Assembly (NCBI GenBank): GCA_016219425.1
Contig: JACRNB010000007.1
Coordinates: forward strand, 229,176 to 293,175
Direction of reading: 5' to 3'
Length of the DNA: 64,000 nucleotides
From: Betaproteobacteria bacterium
Lineage (GTDB): Bacteria > Pseudomonadota > Gammaproteobacteria > Burkholderiales > Thiobacillaceae
Below the pieces are notes generated by a model. That model saw only the letters and a list, made by a program, of their open reading frames with translations. It ran no database searches and was not told the DNA's origin. Shown in pieces: positions 34,307-44,003 of the stretch; the first letter of the stretch is position 1; every line of letters starts with the position of its first letter. A program made the translations under genes and the position numbers.

Positions 34307-34764
34307 CCGAAACCCTCGAACGCGACCCCATCATGGAGACCGACTTCATCAAGGAGATGGTCAAGCAGATGCGCGCGCTGGACAGCTACGGCAGTTACGA
34401 CGGCTGGACCCCGGAACGCATCATCGCCCCCTACATCGTCACCAAGGAGCAGCGCCGCCAGATCCCGGTGATCGGCGACCCGGACGAGGAAACCCTGTCC
34501 CGCGTGAAGGCCTTCTACAACGGCATCGCCGTGCTGATCGAGAAGGAATGCGGCCTCATGGCCGTGCCCATGGTCAACATCACCCACGAAGGCTTTGGCC
34601 GCGCCCTCATCACCGTGGGCAAGCTGGTGGTGATGGACCGCACCGTGCGCGACATCCACCGCTACGGCTACGACAGCTTCTCCAAGATGAAGGACGAGGC
34701 GGACAAGTACCTCTCCGTAGCCCTGGAGATCGTCGGCAAGTACCCGGAAGTGGCGGGTCTCTAA
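34303..34764 (+). CDS. NifX-associated nitrogen fixation protein (DUF269)
   Basis: 153 aa: FIKEMVKQMRALDSYGSYDG, IIAPYIVTKEQRRQIPVIGD, IAVLIEKECGLMAVPMVNIT and RDIHRYGYDSFSKM. These are the hallmark DUF269 motifs. The family is found only near nifX; it is dispensable in most hosts and function is unknown. Overlap ATGA with the RseC-like gene. A palindromic repeat follows. Confidence 0.93.
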   Translation: MTETLERDPIMETDFIKEMVKQMRALDSYGSYDGWTPERIIAPYIVTKEQRRQIPVIGDPDEETLSRVKAFYNGIAVLIEKECGLMAVPMVNITHEGFGRALITVGKLVVMDRTVRDIHRYGYDSFSKMKDEADKYLSVALEIVGKYPEVAGL

Positions 34765-34765
34765 G

Positions 34766-34875
34766 CCCCTCCCCCTTGAGGGGGGAGGGGTTGGGGAGAG
34801 GGTGAGGCGAGCGCAGCTCGCCGGCCTTTCCCCAACCACACCCTCTCCCTGCCCTCTCCCCTCAAGGGAGAGGGT
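34766..34875. repeat. C/G-rich palindromic repeat between DUF269 and the small helical gene
   Basis: CCCCTCCCCCTTGAGGGGGG at left and CCCTCTCCCCTCAAGGGAGA at right, with GAGAGGGTGAG/ACACCCTCTC inside. Variant of 12284-12402. Confidence 0.75.
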
Positions 34876-34892
34876 TCTAGATAGGTGATGAC

Positions 34893-35108
34893 ATGACTGA
34901 CGACGAACTGAAAGACCTCGACCGCGAGGTGAAGAAGCTCAAGCGCATCTCCAGCGAATGGGCCTCGCAACTGCATGATCTGGTGGAGGACAAGCTCCCC
35001 GCCGGCTACCTGGAGATTCCGGGCATCGCCCAATCCACCTTTGACGCCTGCAAGGCCTGGGCCGATGCCTACGCCCGCCTGCAAGCCGCCCAGAAAGAGA
35101 CCGCATGA
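34893..35108 (+). CDS. CCE_0567-like small helical metalloprotein (DUF683)
   Basis: 71 aa, all alpha: DDELKDLDREVKKLKRISSE, WASQLHDLVEDKLPAGYLEI and FDACKAWADAYARLQAAQKE. This matches the CCE_0567 type found with nifX and DUF269. Likely a two-helix dimer. Overlaps fdxB by 4 bp. Confidence 0.88.
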   Translation: MTDDELKDLDREVKKLKRISSEWASQLHDLVEDKLPAGYLEIPGIAQSTFDACKAWADAYARLQAAQKETA

Positions 35109-35398
35109 TGGACGCCTATACCGCCCTGACCCGTGGGGGCCGCAGCTACACCCCCACCTTCATCACCGACCTCAACCAGAAGACCTGCATCGGCTGCGGG
35201 CGCTGCTACAAGGTCTGCCCGCGCGACGTATTCGAGCTGGTGGATCGCGAGGAGGACGAGATGGACGAAGACCTGGACGACGACCAGATGAGCGTCATGT
35301 TCCTGAAGGACGCGCAGGACTGCATCGGTTGCGGCTCCTGCGCCCGGGTCTGCCCCAAGCAGTGCCACACCCACCAGGCCCTGCCTGTTTCCGCCTGA
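35105..35398 (+). CDS. fdxB: nif-specific ferredoxin III FdxB
   Basis: 97 aa: GRSYTPTFITDLNQKTCIGC, GRCYKVCPRDVF, a long acidic insert (EEDEMDEDLDDDQMS), and CIGCGSCARVCPKQCHTHQ. Two [4Fe-4S] motifs with a wide spacer and an extra Cys define ferredoxin III. Suggested electron donor to nitrogenase or to NifEN. ATG 35105 (an ATG-ATG pair). Confidence 0.95.
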   Translation: MMDAYTALTRGGRSYTPTFITDLNQKTCIGCGRCYKVCPRDVFELVDREEDEMDEDLDDDQMSVMFLKDAQDCIGCGSCARVCPKQCHTHQALPVSA

Positions 35399-35407
35399 GG
35401 TCGCGCC

Positions 35408-35731
35408 ATGCCCCGCCCGCCCAAACACGTCTTCATCTGCGCCCAGGCGCGTCCCCCCGGCCACCCGCGCGGTTCCTGCGCCGAAAAGGGCTGCCGCGAT
35501 GTCCTGGACGAATTCCTGTATCAGTTTCAGCAACGCCAATGCTTCGACAAGGTGGCCATCACCCAGACCGGCTGTCTCGGCCCGTGCAGCATCGGGACCA
35601 ACGTGCTGGTCTACCCCGAAGGCGTGATGTACAGCGCCGTCAGCAAGGAAGATGTGAACGCGATCTTCGATGAACACCTGCTGGGCGGCGTGCCGGTGGA
35701 GCGCCTGAAGGCCCCCGCCGAATTCTGGTAA
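35408..35731 (+). CDS. Thioredoxin-like [2Fe-2S] ferredoxin
   Basis: 107 aa: KHVFICAQARPPGHPRGSCA, KGCRDVLDEFLYQFQ, TQTGCLGPCSIGTNVLVYPE and AIFDEHLLGGVPVERL. The four Cys (C..., C, C...C) and the thioredoxin-like topology match the Azotobacter [2Fe-2S] ferredoxin I and Aquifex Fd. Gap of 9 bp to fdxB. Likely redox partner in nitrogenase maturation. Confidence 0.92.
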   Translation: MPRPPKHVFICAQARPPGHPRGSCAEKGCRDVLDEFLYQFQQRQCFDKVAITQTGCLGPCSIGTNVLVYPEGVMYSAVSKEDVNAIFDEHLLGGVPVERLKAPAEFW

Positions 35732-35739
35732 CGCGGACC

Positions 35740-36093
35740 ATGGCCGCGCTGCCCGACGATCTGCTGGAGCTGGGCGTCAAGCTCTGCGCCGTACTCAGCG
35801 AGGAGGCGCACCGCTACCTGGCGGACGCCGCCCCGGAGATTCGTCTGCAGGACGCCGACTTCACCCAGGTCATTGACCCCGCCAACGGCCTGCCCGGCTA
35901 CGAAGGGGTCTGGCGCGACGCCCGCGCCCAGAAGTGCGGCAGCCTCACCCTCAACAGCGACGGCAGTTATTACGGCGAGTTCGACATCCTGACGCTGCAC
36001 CCGCGCAAGCCGCTCTGGTTCATCGAATCCGTCACCGTCTGGGGCCGGGATGGTCTGGTCAAGGCGGAACCGCGCCTGCTGGCGGCGGTATGA
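35740..36093 (+). CDS. Unknown nif-cluster protein (117 aa)
   Basis: I do not recognise a family name. 117 aa, soluble: LPDDLLELGVKLCAVLSEEA, QVIDPANGLPGYEGVWRDAR, KCGSLTLNSDGSYYGEFDIL and KPLWFIESVTVWGRDGLVKA. It begins 8 bp after the ferredoxin gene and its end overlaps the next gene (ATGA), so it is in the nifN operon. Confidence 0.7.
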   Translation: MAALPDDLLELGVKLCAVLSEEAHRYLADAAPEIRLQDADFTQVIDPANGLPGYEGVWRDARAQKCGSLTLNSDGSYYGEFDILTLHPRKPLWFIESVTVWGRDGLVKAEPRLLAAV

Positions 36094-36527
36094 GCCCGGA
36101 GGCCGCCCCCTTCCCTGTCCGCCTGCGCCTGCTCCTGGCGCACAAGCAGAAGACCAGCGCGCGGGTGCGTTTCCTGCGCTTTCCCCACGGGCTCACCGCC
36201 TTTGAGGCGCTGCCGCCGCTATCGGCGGTGCTGGAAGACGCACCGGAAAGCCGGGTGGAACCCCACCCCAACCTGTACCTGCGCGGCGCGGAAGCGCGCC
36301 TGGGCCTGGCAACCGGCAGTCTGGCCCTGGAGGCGGAATTCAGCGCCCAGGTGGATACGCCCGACGGCCCCATCCAGGTGCGTCTCGCCACCTTCACCGA
36401 CATCGACCCGCCGTTTGAGGCCGCCGCAAGCCTGGGGGGCCGCTTCATCGCCATCACCGAAGCGCGCGGCTGCGCCCCGGCGGAACTGGACCTCCTGCGC
36501 CAGGCCTACACCGTGCTGATGGGCTAG
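36090..36527 (+). CDS. Unknown nif-cluster protein (145 aa)
   Basis: 145 aa with no known motif I can name: RLRLLLAHKQKTSARVRFLR, SRVEPHPNLYLRGAEARLGL, VRLATFTDIDPPFEAAASLG and CAPAELDLLRQAYTVLMG. Beta-rich with a C-terminal helix. Starts at ATG 36090, overlapping the 117-aa gene by 4 bp. Final gene of the nifN operon. Confidence 0.7.
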   Translation: MSPEAAPFPVRLRLLLAHKQKTSARVRFLRFPHGLTAFEALPPLSAVLEDAPESRVEPHPNLYLRGAEARLGLATGSLALEAEFSAQVDTPDGPIQVRLATFTDIDPPFEAAASLGGRFIAITEARGCAPAELDLLRQAYTVLMG

Positions 36528-36613
36528 GAGCCTGTCCCGGGGACGCCGCCAAAACCCCGTTTCACCCCCCTCCGGATCAAGGCTACAGTGGCAGTAGAAG
36601 CCGGAGGTTCCCC

Positions 36614-37928
36614 ATGCCGATTGCCCGTTCCCCCGCCGTAGCCGGCGCGTTCTATCCCGCGGACCCCGCCGCCTTGCGCCGCGCCGTACATGGATTTCTG
36701 GCAACCGCCCGCCCCCCGGTCCTGCCGCGCCCCAAGGCCCTGATGGCCCCCCACGCCGGTTATGTCTACTCCGGCCCGGTGGCCGCCAGCGCCTACGCCC
36801 TGCTCACCCCGTTGCGGGGCGTGATCCGCCGCGTGGTCCTGCTCGGGCCGGTGCATCGGGTCTGGACCCCCGGCCTCGCCCTGCCCGACGCAGACGCCTT
36901 CGACACCCCGCTGGGACGCATTCCCCTCGACCGGGAGGCGATGGACGGCCTGGCCGATCTGCCCCAGGTCCGGGTCCATGCCGAGGCCCATGCCCAGGAG
37001 CACTCGCTGGAGGTGCATCTCCCCTTTCTGCAGGAATCGCTGGAAGCCTTCACCCTGATCCCCCTGGCGGTGGGCGGCGCAACGCCGGAGGCGGTGGCCG
37101 AGGTGCTGGACCGGCTCTGGGGCGGCGACGAAACCCTGATCGTGGTGAGTTCGGACCTCTCCCACTTTCTCGACTATGCCGCCGCGCAGCAGCGGGACGA
37201 CGCCACGGTGCGCCACATCCTGCATCAGGACGCCTGGCTGGAAGGGGACCAGGCCTGCGGCTGCCACCCGCTCAACGGCCTGCTGCTGACGGCCCGGCGC
37301 AGGGGCTTGCAGACGCACCTGCTGGACCTGCGCAACTCCGGCGACACCGCCGGCGAGCGCGCGCGGGTGGTGGGATACGCCAGCATCGCCTTCACCGAAC
37401 CGGGGCGCGGCGACCTGCTTCTGCGCCGCGCCCGCGCCGCCATCGCGCAGGCGCTGGGCCGGCAGGCCGACCCGTCCCCCTGCCCGGAGTGGATGCGCCA
37501 GCCTGCCGCGTGCTTCGTCACCCTCACCCTGCAAGGGCGCCTGCGCGGCTGCATCGGCAGCCTCCAGGCGCACCGGGCGCTGAACGCGGACCTGGAGGCC
37601 AACGCGCGCGCCGCCGCCTTCAACGACCCGCGCTTCCCGCCCCTGACGGCGGAGGAACTGGGTCAGATTCGGGTCGAGGTCTCCCTCCTCACCGCGCCGG
37701 AGCCGATGCGATTCAGCAACGAGGCGGACGCCCTGGCGCAACTGCGCCCAGGCGTGGACGGGGTGATCCTGGAGCACGGCTGGCATCGCGCCACCTTCCT
37801 GCCGCAGGTCTGGGAACAACTGCCCGACCCGGTCGAGTTCATGGCGCATCTCAAGCAGAAGGCCGGCCTGGAGGCGGATTTCTGGGCGCCGGAAATACGC
37901 CTGTCGCGCTATCAGGTGGAGAAATTCC

Positions 37929-37939
<11 letters not shown>
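36614..37939 (+). CDS. amrB: AmmeMemoRadiSam proteins B and A fused (MEMO1-like plus AMMECR1)
   Basis: 441 aa. Residues 1-270 are the MEMO1/AmrB fold: AGAFYPADPAALRRAV, APHAGYVYSGPVAASAYALL, HSLEVHLPFLQ, SSDLSHFLDYAAAQQ and the ...GYASIAF end. Residues 275-441 are AMMECR1/AmrA: CFVTLTLQGRLRGCIGSLQA, DPRFPPLTAEELGQIRVEVS and a C-terminal WAPEIRLSRYQVEKF. In most genomes these are separate genes. GGAGG upstream of ATG 36614. Overlaps the radical SAM gene by 11 bp. Confidence 0.92.
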
Positions 37940-39008
<1,069 letters not shown>

Positions 39009-39009
39009 T

Positions 39010-39107
39010 CCCCCCGGATTCCGGCCTGCGGCCTGCATCCGGGCTACGGGTTCCCTCTGCAAACTCAGGTGGGTAGCCCGGATGCAGCGCAGCGGAATCC
39101 GGGGCTT
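39010..39107. repeat. Palindromic repeat after amrS
   Basis: CCCCCCGGATTCCGGCCTGC and GCAGCGGAATCCGGGGCT, plus GGGCTACGGG/GTAGCCCGG, form a long inverted repeat of the GTAGCCCGGATG type, common in proteobacterial intergenic DNA. Confidence 0.75.
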
Positions 39108-39134
39108 TATGGTTTGACCCCCGCCCCATCAAAG

Positions 39135-39161
39135 AAAAAGCCGACACAAAGTCGGCTTTTT
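39135..39161. terminator. Bidirectional terminator between amrS and rhlE
   Basis: AAAAAGCCGAC-ACAAA-GTCGGCTTTTT: a 6-bp G/C stem with a 5-base loop, an A-run before and a T-run after, so it works for both converging genes. Confidence 0.85.
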
Positions 39162-39186
39162 CGCTTCATGACAACCTTCCCAATCC

Positions 39187-40770
39187 TTACCAGCCCCAGC
39201 CGTTACCGCCGCCGGAGCGTCCGCCGCCGCCACCGGGCTTCTCGCCGCGCGGCTTGCCTGCACCCTGAGGAGCGGCGCTACGGGGAGCGGAACTGCGCGG
39301 TGCACCGGAACCGGCGCTGGAACGCACACCTACATCCTTGCGCGGGGCATGGCCCCAGGCCTTCTTGCCGGCGTTGTCCTTCCACGTGGGCTTGGATTTC
39401 CAGGCGTCGGCGCCGGGCTGGCTGTCATCGTGCTTGTGCACCGGGTCCGCCGGGGCGGAATGACCCACGTCCTGCGCCGCCTCGCGGGGCTTGAAACCGC
39501 CGCCGAAACCGCCGGGCTTGGCCGGACGATCCCGGTTCCAGTCACGGCCCTGACTCTGGCCGGGCTTGAAATCCCGCTTCTGGCCGTAACCGGAGCGGGG
39601 CTTGGCCTTGTCGGCGTCAAAACGGGAGCGCTCCTTCGGCTCCAGGCCGGGGATCACGTCCACACGCGGCTTGTTGCCGGTGAAGCGCTCGATGTCCCGC
39701 AGCAGATGGCGTTCACGCCAGTTGAGCAGGCTGACCGCGATGCCGGAACGCCCGGCGCGACCGGTGCGGCCAATGCGGTGCACATAGTCTTCGGCCTGAT
39801 GCGGGGCGTCGAAGTTGATCACATGGCTGATGCCCACCACGTCGATGCCGCGCGCGGCCACGTCGGTGGCCACCAGGACGCGGGTGGCGCCGTCGCGCAG
39901 GCGTTGCAGGGTGCGGTTGCGCTTGTGCTGGGGCATGTCGCCATGCAGGGCGGCGGCGGCGAAGCCTTGCTCCAGCAGGGTCTCGGACAGCTCCTCGGCG
40001 GCGCGTTTGGTGGAGGTGAACACCACCGCCTGGGTCAGTTCCGTATCCCGCAGCAGCACCTCCAGCAGGCGGTGCTTGTGGGCCAGATCGTCGGCCATGA
40101 GGATGCGCTGGTCGATGTCGGCCTTGTTTTCGGCGCTGCCGGCGATCTCGATGCGCTGCGCGTCACGCGTCATCGACTGCGCCAGCTTGCCCACCACGCC
40201 GTCCAGGGTGGCGGAGAACAGCAGGGTCTGGCGCGTGGCCGGGGTGGCTGAAACGATGTGTTCGATGTCCTCGATGAAGCCCATGTCGAGCATGCGGTCG
40301 GCCTCGTCCAGCACCAGGGTCTCCAGGCGCGAGAAGTCGATGCGGCCCCGTTCCATGTGGTCCATCAGGCGACCGGGGGTGGCGATCATCACCTCCGGGT
40401 TGGCCTTGAGCGCCTGAAACTGGGGGCCGAACGGCGCGCCGCCGACCAGGCACACGGTCTTCAGACGGCGCAGGCCCTTGCCGTAGGTCACGGCCTGCTT
40501 CTGCACCTGGAGCGCGAGTTCGCGCGTGGGGCACAGCACCAGCAGGCGCGGGCCGTTGCCCGGCACGGGCGAAGGCTCGTTCATGCGGTGCAGCGAGGGC
40601 AGCAGGAAGGCGGCGGTCTTGCCGCTGCCGGTGTGGGACGAAACCAGCAGGTCTTTCCCCTCCAGCGCGGCGGGGATGGCCTCGGTCTGCACCGAGGTCG
40701 GGGTGGTGTAGCCGGTGTCTTCAATGGTTTTGGTAACGCAGGGGTGCAACCCCAGGGCGGCGAAGGGCAT
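39187..40770 (-). CDS. rhlE: DEAD-box RNA helicase RhlE
   Basis: About 527 aa. FAALGLHPCVTKTIEDTGYT with Q motif, SSHTGSGKTAAFLLP (I), PTRELALQVQ (Ia), TPGRLMDH (Ib), VLDEADRMLDMGF (II), FSATL (III), VVFTSTKRAAEEL (IV), VATDVAARGIDVVGI (V) and YVHRIGRTGRAGRSG (VI). After residue 390 a basic, Gly/Lys/Arg-rich tail (RSGYGQKRDFKPGQSQGRD, then GGGGGRSGG) gives RNA binding. Start at ATG ending 40770; the frame upstream to 40839 has no better signal. Confidence 0.95.
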   Translation of the reverse strand: MPFAALGLHPCVTKTIEDTGYTTPTSVQTEAIPAALEGKDLLVSSHTGSGKTAAFLLPSLHRMNEPSPVPGNGPRLLVLCPTRELALQVQKQAVTYGKGLRRLKTVCLVGGAPFGPQFQALKANPEVMIATPGRLMDHMERGRIDFSRLETLVLDEADRMLDMGFIEDIEHIVSATPATRQTLLFSATLDGVVGKLAQSMTRDAQRIEIAGSAENKADIDQRILMADDLAHKHRLLEVLLRDTELTQAVVFTSTKRAAEELSETLLEQGFAAAALHGDMPQHKRNRTLQRLRDGATRVLVATDVAARGIDVVGISHVINFDAPHQAEDYVHRIGRTGRAGRSGIAVSLLNWRERHLLRDIERFTGNKPRVDVIPGLEPKERSRFDADKAKPRSGYGQKRDFKPGQSQGRDWNRDRPAKPGGFGGGFKPREAAQDVGHSAPADPVHKHDDSQPGADAWKSKPTWKDNAGKKAWGHAPRKDVGVRSSAGSGAPRSSAPRSAAPQGAGKPRGEKPGGGGGRSGGGNGWGW

Positions 40771-41452
40771 GGAAATACCTTTACAACGGGCGTCCCGAAA
40801 CGGGCACGCGCCTGAACGGCGCGCCTCATGGCGCACCAAAATGCTTGCGGGAAACCAGTGGGAGCGGAGCAGGAGGCGCAGGGCCGATAACCGTCGGCCA
40901 AGGCGGGGTGAATCCCGCCTGACATCCTTGCCAGTCCGCGCATCCTGACCGAAAGCGCTCTAGACATCGGCGCCAACCGAGTGCCGAGCGCCCGGAATGA
41001 ACCGGGAGAAATTTCAGCGGGGGTCGGGGACGATGGGGCTGTGAAAACAGTCCCGGAGAAGACGGTTCCAGACGGAGCCGGAACCGGAAAACTCACTACT
41101 GCAATGCACAACTGGCGCGCATTCTACGGGGCAAGAGACTGATTCCCAAGCGTTTTTTTCAGAAATGCGGGATGGATGCAGGCAGGCAGCGCCGGTTTCA
41201 CCCCCCCTGACTGCCCGCCCGAACATGAAACGCATACGGCAGGAGCCCGGCTTTGCCGGGCGATGCGTCTACTCCGCGCGGGGGTGGATCGCCCGGCAAA
41301 GCCGGACTCCTACGGGGCGTGTCCGACGTTTTATCCGCGCCGGGGTTTCTCCCCTCCCCCGCCGGGAGAGGGGAGAAACCTCGGTGCTATAACCTCAAGT
41401 ATTCAGTGGGCAAGCCGATACCAACATCCAACAAGGAGGTTCTCTCTAAACC
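40771..41452. other. Intergenic region upstream of rhlE and the signalling operon
   Basis: 682 bp without a convincing gene. It holds the long rhlE leader and, at 41241-41313, an inverted repeat. A long leader is common for DEAD-box helicase genes with cold-dependent control; no defined riboswitch was recognised. AAGGAGG at 41434-41440 is the ribosome site of the HD-GYP gene. Confidence 0.5.
41241..41313. repeat. Inverted GCCCGGC-TTTGCCGGGC repeat
   Basis: AGGAGCCCGGCTTTGCCGGG and CCCGGCAAAGCCGGACTCCT are mirror copies across about 30 bp. Same family as the three copies inside 56261-56640. Confidence 0.75.
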
Positions 41453-42547
41453 ATGCAGCAGGCAGTGCGTCCCACCCTTCTCATCGTTGACGACTCCCCG
41501 GAAAACCTTACCGTTCTGAGCGAGCTGTTGCAGCCCTTGTACCGCGTCTGCGCGGCGACCTCCGGGGAGAAGGCGTTGCGCCTCGCGCACGCTGAGCCCC
41601 AACCGGATCTGGTGCTGCTGGACGTGATGATGCCGGGGATGGATGGCTACGAGGCCTTCAGCCGCCTGCGCGCCGATCCGGCCACGCGCCACATCCCTGT
41701 CATCTTCGTCACCGCCATGGACAGCACGGCGGCGGAGATGCACGGGCTGGACCTGGGTGCGGTGGACTACATCACCAAGCCCATCGTGCCGCCCCTGGTG
41801 CTGGCGCGGGTGCGCACCCAGCTCGAACTCAAGCGGGCGCGGGACGAACTGCGCGGCAAGAACGCCTGGCTGGAGGCCGAAGTGGCGCGGCGCATGGAAG
41901 ACAACGACCTCACCCAACTGGTGAGCATCCGCGCCCTGGCCCACCTGGCGGAGACGCGCGATCCGGAGACCGGCAACCACATCCTGCGCACCCAGGGCTA
42001 TGTGCGTCTGCTGGCCCAGCTCTTGCGGGAGCGCCCGCGCTTCAAATCCCTCATCAACGACCGCTTCATCGACCTGCTCACCCGTTCCGCCCCCCTGCAC
42101 GACATCGGCAAGGTGGGCATCCCCGACGCCATCCTGCAAAAGCCGGGCAAGCTCACGCCGGAGGAATGGGAAATCATGAAGACCCATGCCCAACTGGGCG
42201 CAGTGGCCATCGAGCAGGCCGAGCGGGACGCCGAAAAAACCGTGGAATTCCTGGCCCTGGCCAAGGAGATTGCCCACTGGCACCACGAACGCTGGGACGG
42301 CAGCGGCTACCCGGATGGCCTCAAGGGCGATGTCATCCCTCTGTCCGCCCGCATCATGGCCGTGGCCGATGTGTTCGACGCCCTGATCTCGGCGCGGGTC
42401 TACAAACCGGCCATGTCCTATGAGCAGGCCAGGACCATCATCGCCGATGGCTGCGGCGGCCACTTCGACCCGGACCTGGTGGACGCCTTCCTGACCCGGT
42501 TTGACGACTTCACCGCCATCTCCGACCACTATCGGGATAGCACCTGA
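41453..42547 (+). CDS. Response regulator with HD-GYP phosphodiesterase domain
   Basis: 364 aa. Receiver at residues 4-122 with acid pair DDSPENL, phosphoacceptor Asp57 (LLDVMMPGMDG) and Lys in YITKP. HD-GYP domain 155-350: ETRDPETGNHILRTQGYV, the His216-Asp217 pair in LHDIGKVGIPDAILQKPGKL, HHERWDGSGYPDGLKG and FDPDLVDAFL. Predicted cyclic di-GMP hydrolysis controlled by phosphorylation. First gene of the signalling operon; its end overlaps the next gene by 47 bp. Confidence 0.93.
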   Translation: MQQAVRPTLLIVDDSPENLTVLSELLQPLYRVCAATSGEKALRLAHAEPQPDLVLLDVMMPGMDGYEAFSRLRADPATRHIPVIFVTAMDSTAAEMHGLDLGAVDYITKPIVPPLVLARVRTQLELKRARDELRGKNAWLEAEVARRMEDNDLTQLVSIRALAHLAETRDPETGNHILRTQGYVRLLAQLLRERPRFKSLINDRFIDLLTRSAPLHDIGKVGIPDAILQKPGKLTPEEWEIMKTHAQLGAVAIEQAERDAEKTVEFLALAKEIAHWHHERWDGSGYPDGLKGDVIPLSARIMAVADVFDALISARVYKPAMSYEQARTIIADGCGGHFDPDLVDAFLTRFDDFTAISDHYRDST

Positions 42548-44003
42548 CCAGGACCAGCCCGTGCAACCGCTCCCCGAACTCCAAGCCCGAACGCACGCCA
42601 TCCACCCGGCCATCCCGCTCTACGCCGTGTTCGCGTCGCTCTGGATACTGCTTTCGGACCAGGTGGTGGAAGGGCTGTTCACGGACCCTTCCCAGATCAT
42701 TCTGGCCAGCACCCTGAAGGGCTGGCTGTTCGTGGGCGTCACCACCCTGCTGCTCTATGCCCTCCTCCGGCGGGGCATGGAAGGGACGCCGACCGCCCTG
42801 CCCCGCAGCGGCTGGCAGGGTTGGCCCTTTCTGCTTCTGGCCCTGGCCATCATCGCCGTCACCGGTTTCGGCATTGCCCACATCATGGCGCACCAGCGAG
42901 ACATGGAGGTCGCCCGCTTGCAGGCTGTGGTTGACCTGCGAACGCGCCAGATCACCGACTGGCTGAGAGAACGCCAGGCCGATGCGGAGTTCGTCCAGTC
43001 CAGCGGGCTCCTGGCCGAGCAATATCGGCTCTGGCAGAAACAGGGCGACGCCCGCGCCAGAGATCGCCTGATGGCGCGCCTGGAGCAACTGCTCAAGAGC
43101 CACCAGTACCACGCCATCACGGTGCTGGACCCGCACGGACGCCGCCTCTGGGGCTCGCTCCATGCCCCGCACGAGCCCGCGCCCGAGCTCCTGGCCGCAG
43201 CCGCGCAGGCCTCGCGCGAACGCAGCCCCCGCCGCGTCGGCCCCTACCGGGGCGAGGCAGACCCTCTACGCCTGGACTTCCTCGCCCCGCTGACGGCCCT
43301 TCCCGGCCCGGCGCCGGTGATCGTTCTCCATGTAGACCCCGCCGCCTGGCTGTTTCCTGTTTTGCACTCCTGGCCCGTACCCAGCGCCAGCGGCGAGAGC
43401 GTGCTGTTCCGGCGCGACGGCAGCGACGTCCTGTTCCTGAACGAGCTTCGGCATCGCCGCAACACCGCACTGCGGCAGCGCTTATCGATCCGGCGCGTGG
43501 AAACCCTGGCCGTCCGCATCCTGCTGGGCAAGGCGCGTCCGGGCGAGGTTCTTACCGGCCAGGACTACCGGGGCCTCGCGGTCATGGGGATGGCGCACGC
43601 CATTCCCGGAACCGACTGGTATCTGCTGGCCAAACTGGATCAATCGGAGGTGTACAGGGAGGCGCGCAAGGACGCGGTCTGGATCGCTCTGGCGGGTCTG
43701 CTGGCGCTGTTCGTAACCGGTGCGGGCATGGCCCTGATGCGCCAACGCCAGCAACTGGCCCTGGCCGAAGGGGTGCGCGAATCGCAGGAGGAACGCATGA
43801 ACGCCCTGCGGCTGCTGCACCAGCAGACCGAAGAACTGCATCAGCGCAACGAAGAACTGGAACGCTTCAACCGCGCCATGGTGGGCCGCGAACTGGACAT
43901 GATCGCCCTCAAACGGCAGGCCAACGCCCTCTCCCATCGCCTGGGCGAAGCGCCCCTCTACCCGCTGGCCTTTCTGGAAGGGCAAGGGCCGGACGCGCCA
44001 TGA
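42501..44003 (+). CDS. Membrane sensor with Cache-type domain, lacking a kinase domain
   Basis: 500 aa. Two helices near the start (residues 38-58, 70-90), another at 108-128, a large extracytoplasmic sensor region of about 230 residues ([20 protein letters not shown] opens it), a helix at 395-415 and a cytoplasmic coiled coil ending [20 protein letters not shown], then [20 protein letters not shown]. No HisKA, HATPase, GGDEF or EAL follows. The ATG at 42501 is inside the previous gene; 42570-range starts are possible. Overlaps the next gene by 4 bp. Confidence 0.75.
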   Translation: MTTSPPSPTTIGIAPDQDQPVQPLPELQARTHAIHPAIPLYAVFASLWILLSDQVVEGLFTDPSQIILASTLKGWLFVGVTTLLLYALLRRGMEGTPTALPRSGWQGWPFLLLALAIIAVTGFGIAHIMAHQRDMEVARLQAVVDLRTRQITDWLRERQADAEFVQSSGLLAEQYRLWQKQGDARARDRLMARLEQLLKSHQYHAITVLDPHGRRLWGSLHAPHEPAPELLAAAAQASRERSPRRVGPYRGEADPLRLDFLAPLTALPGPAPVIVLHVDPAAWLFPVLHSWPVPSASGESVLFRRDGSDVLFLNELRHRRNTALRQRLSIRRVETLAVRILLGKARPGEVLTGQDYRGLAVMGMAHAIPGTDWYLLAKLDQSEVYREARKDAVWIALAGLLALFVTGAGMALMRQRQQLALAEGVRESQEERMNALRLLHQQTEELHQRNEELERFNRAMVGRELDMIALKRQANALSHRLGEAPLYPLAFLEGQGPDAP

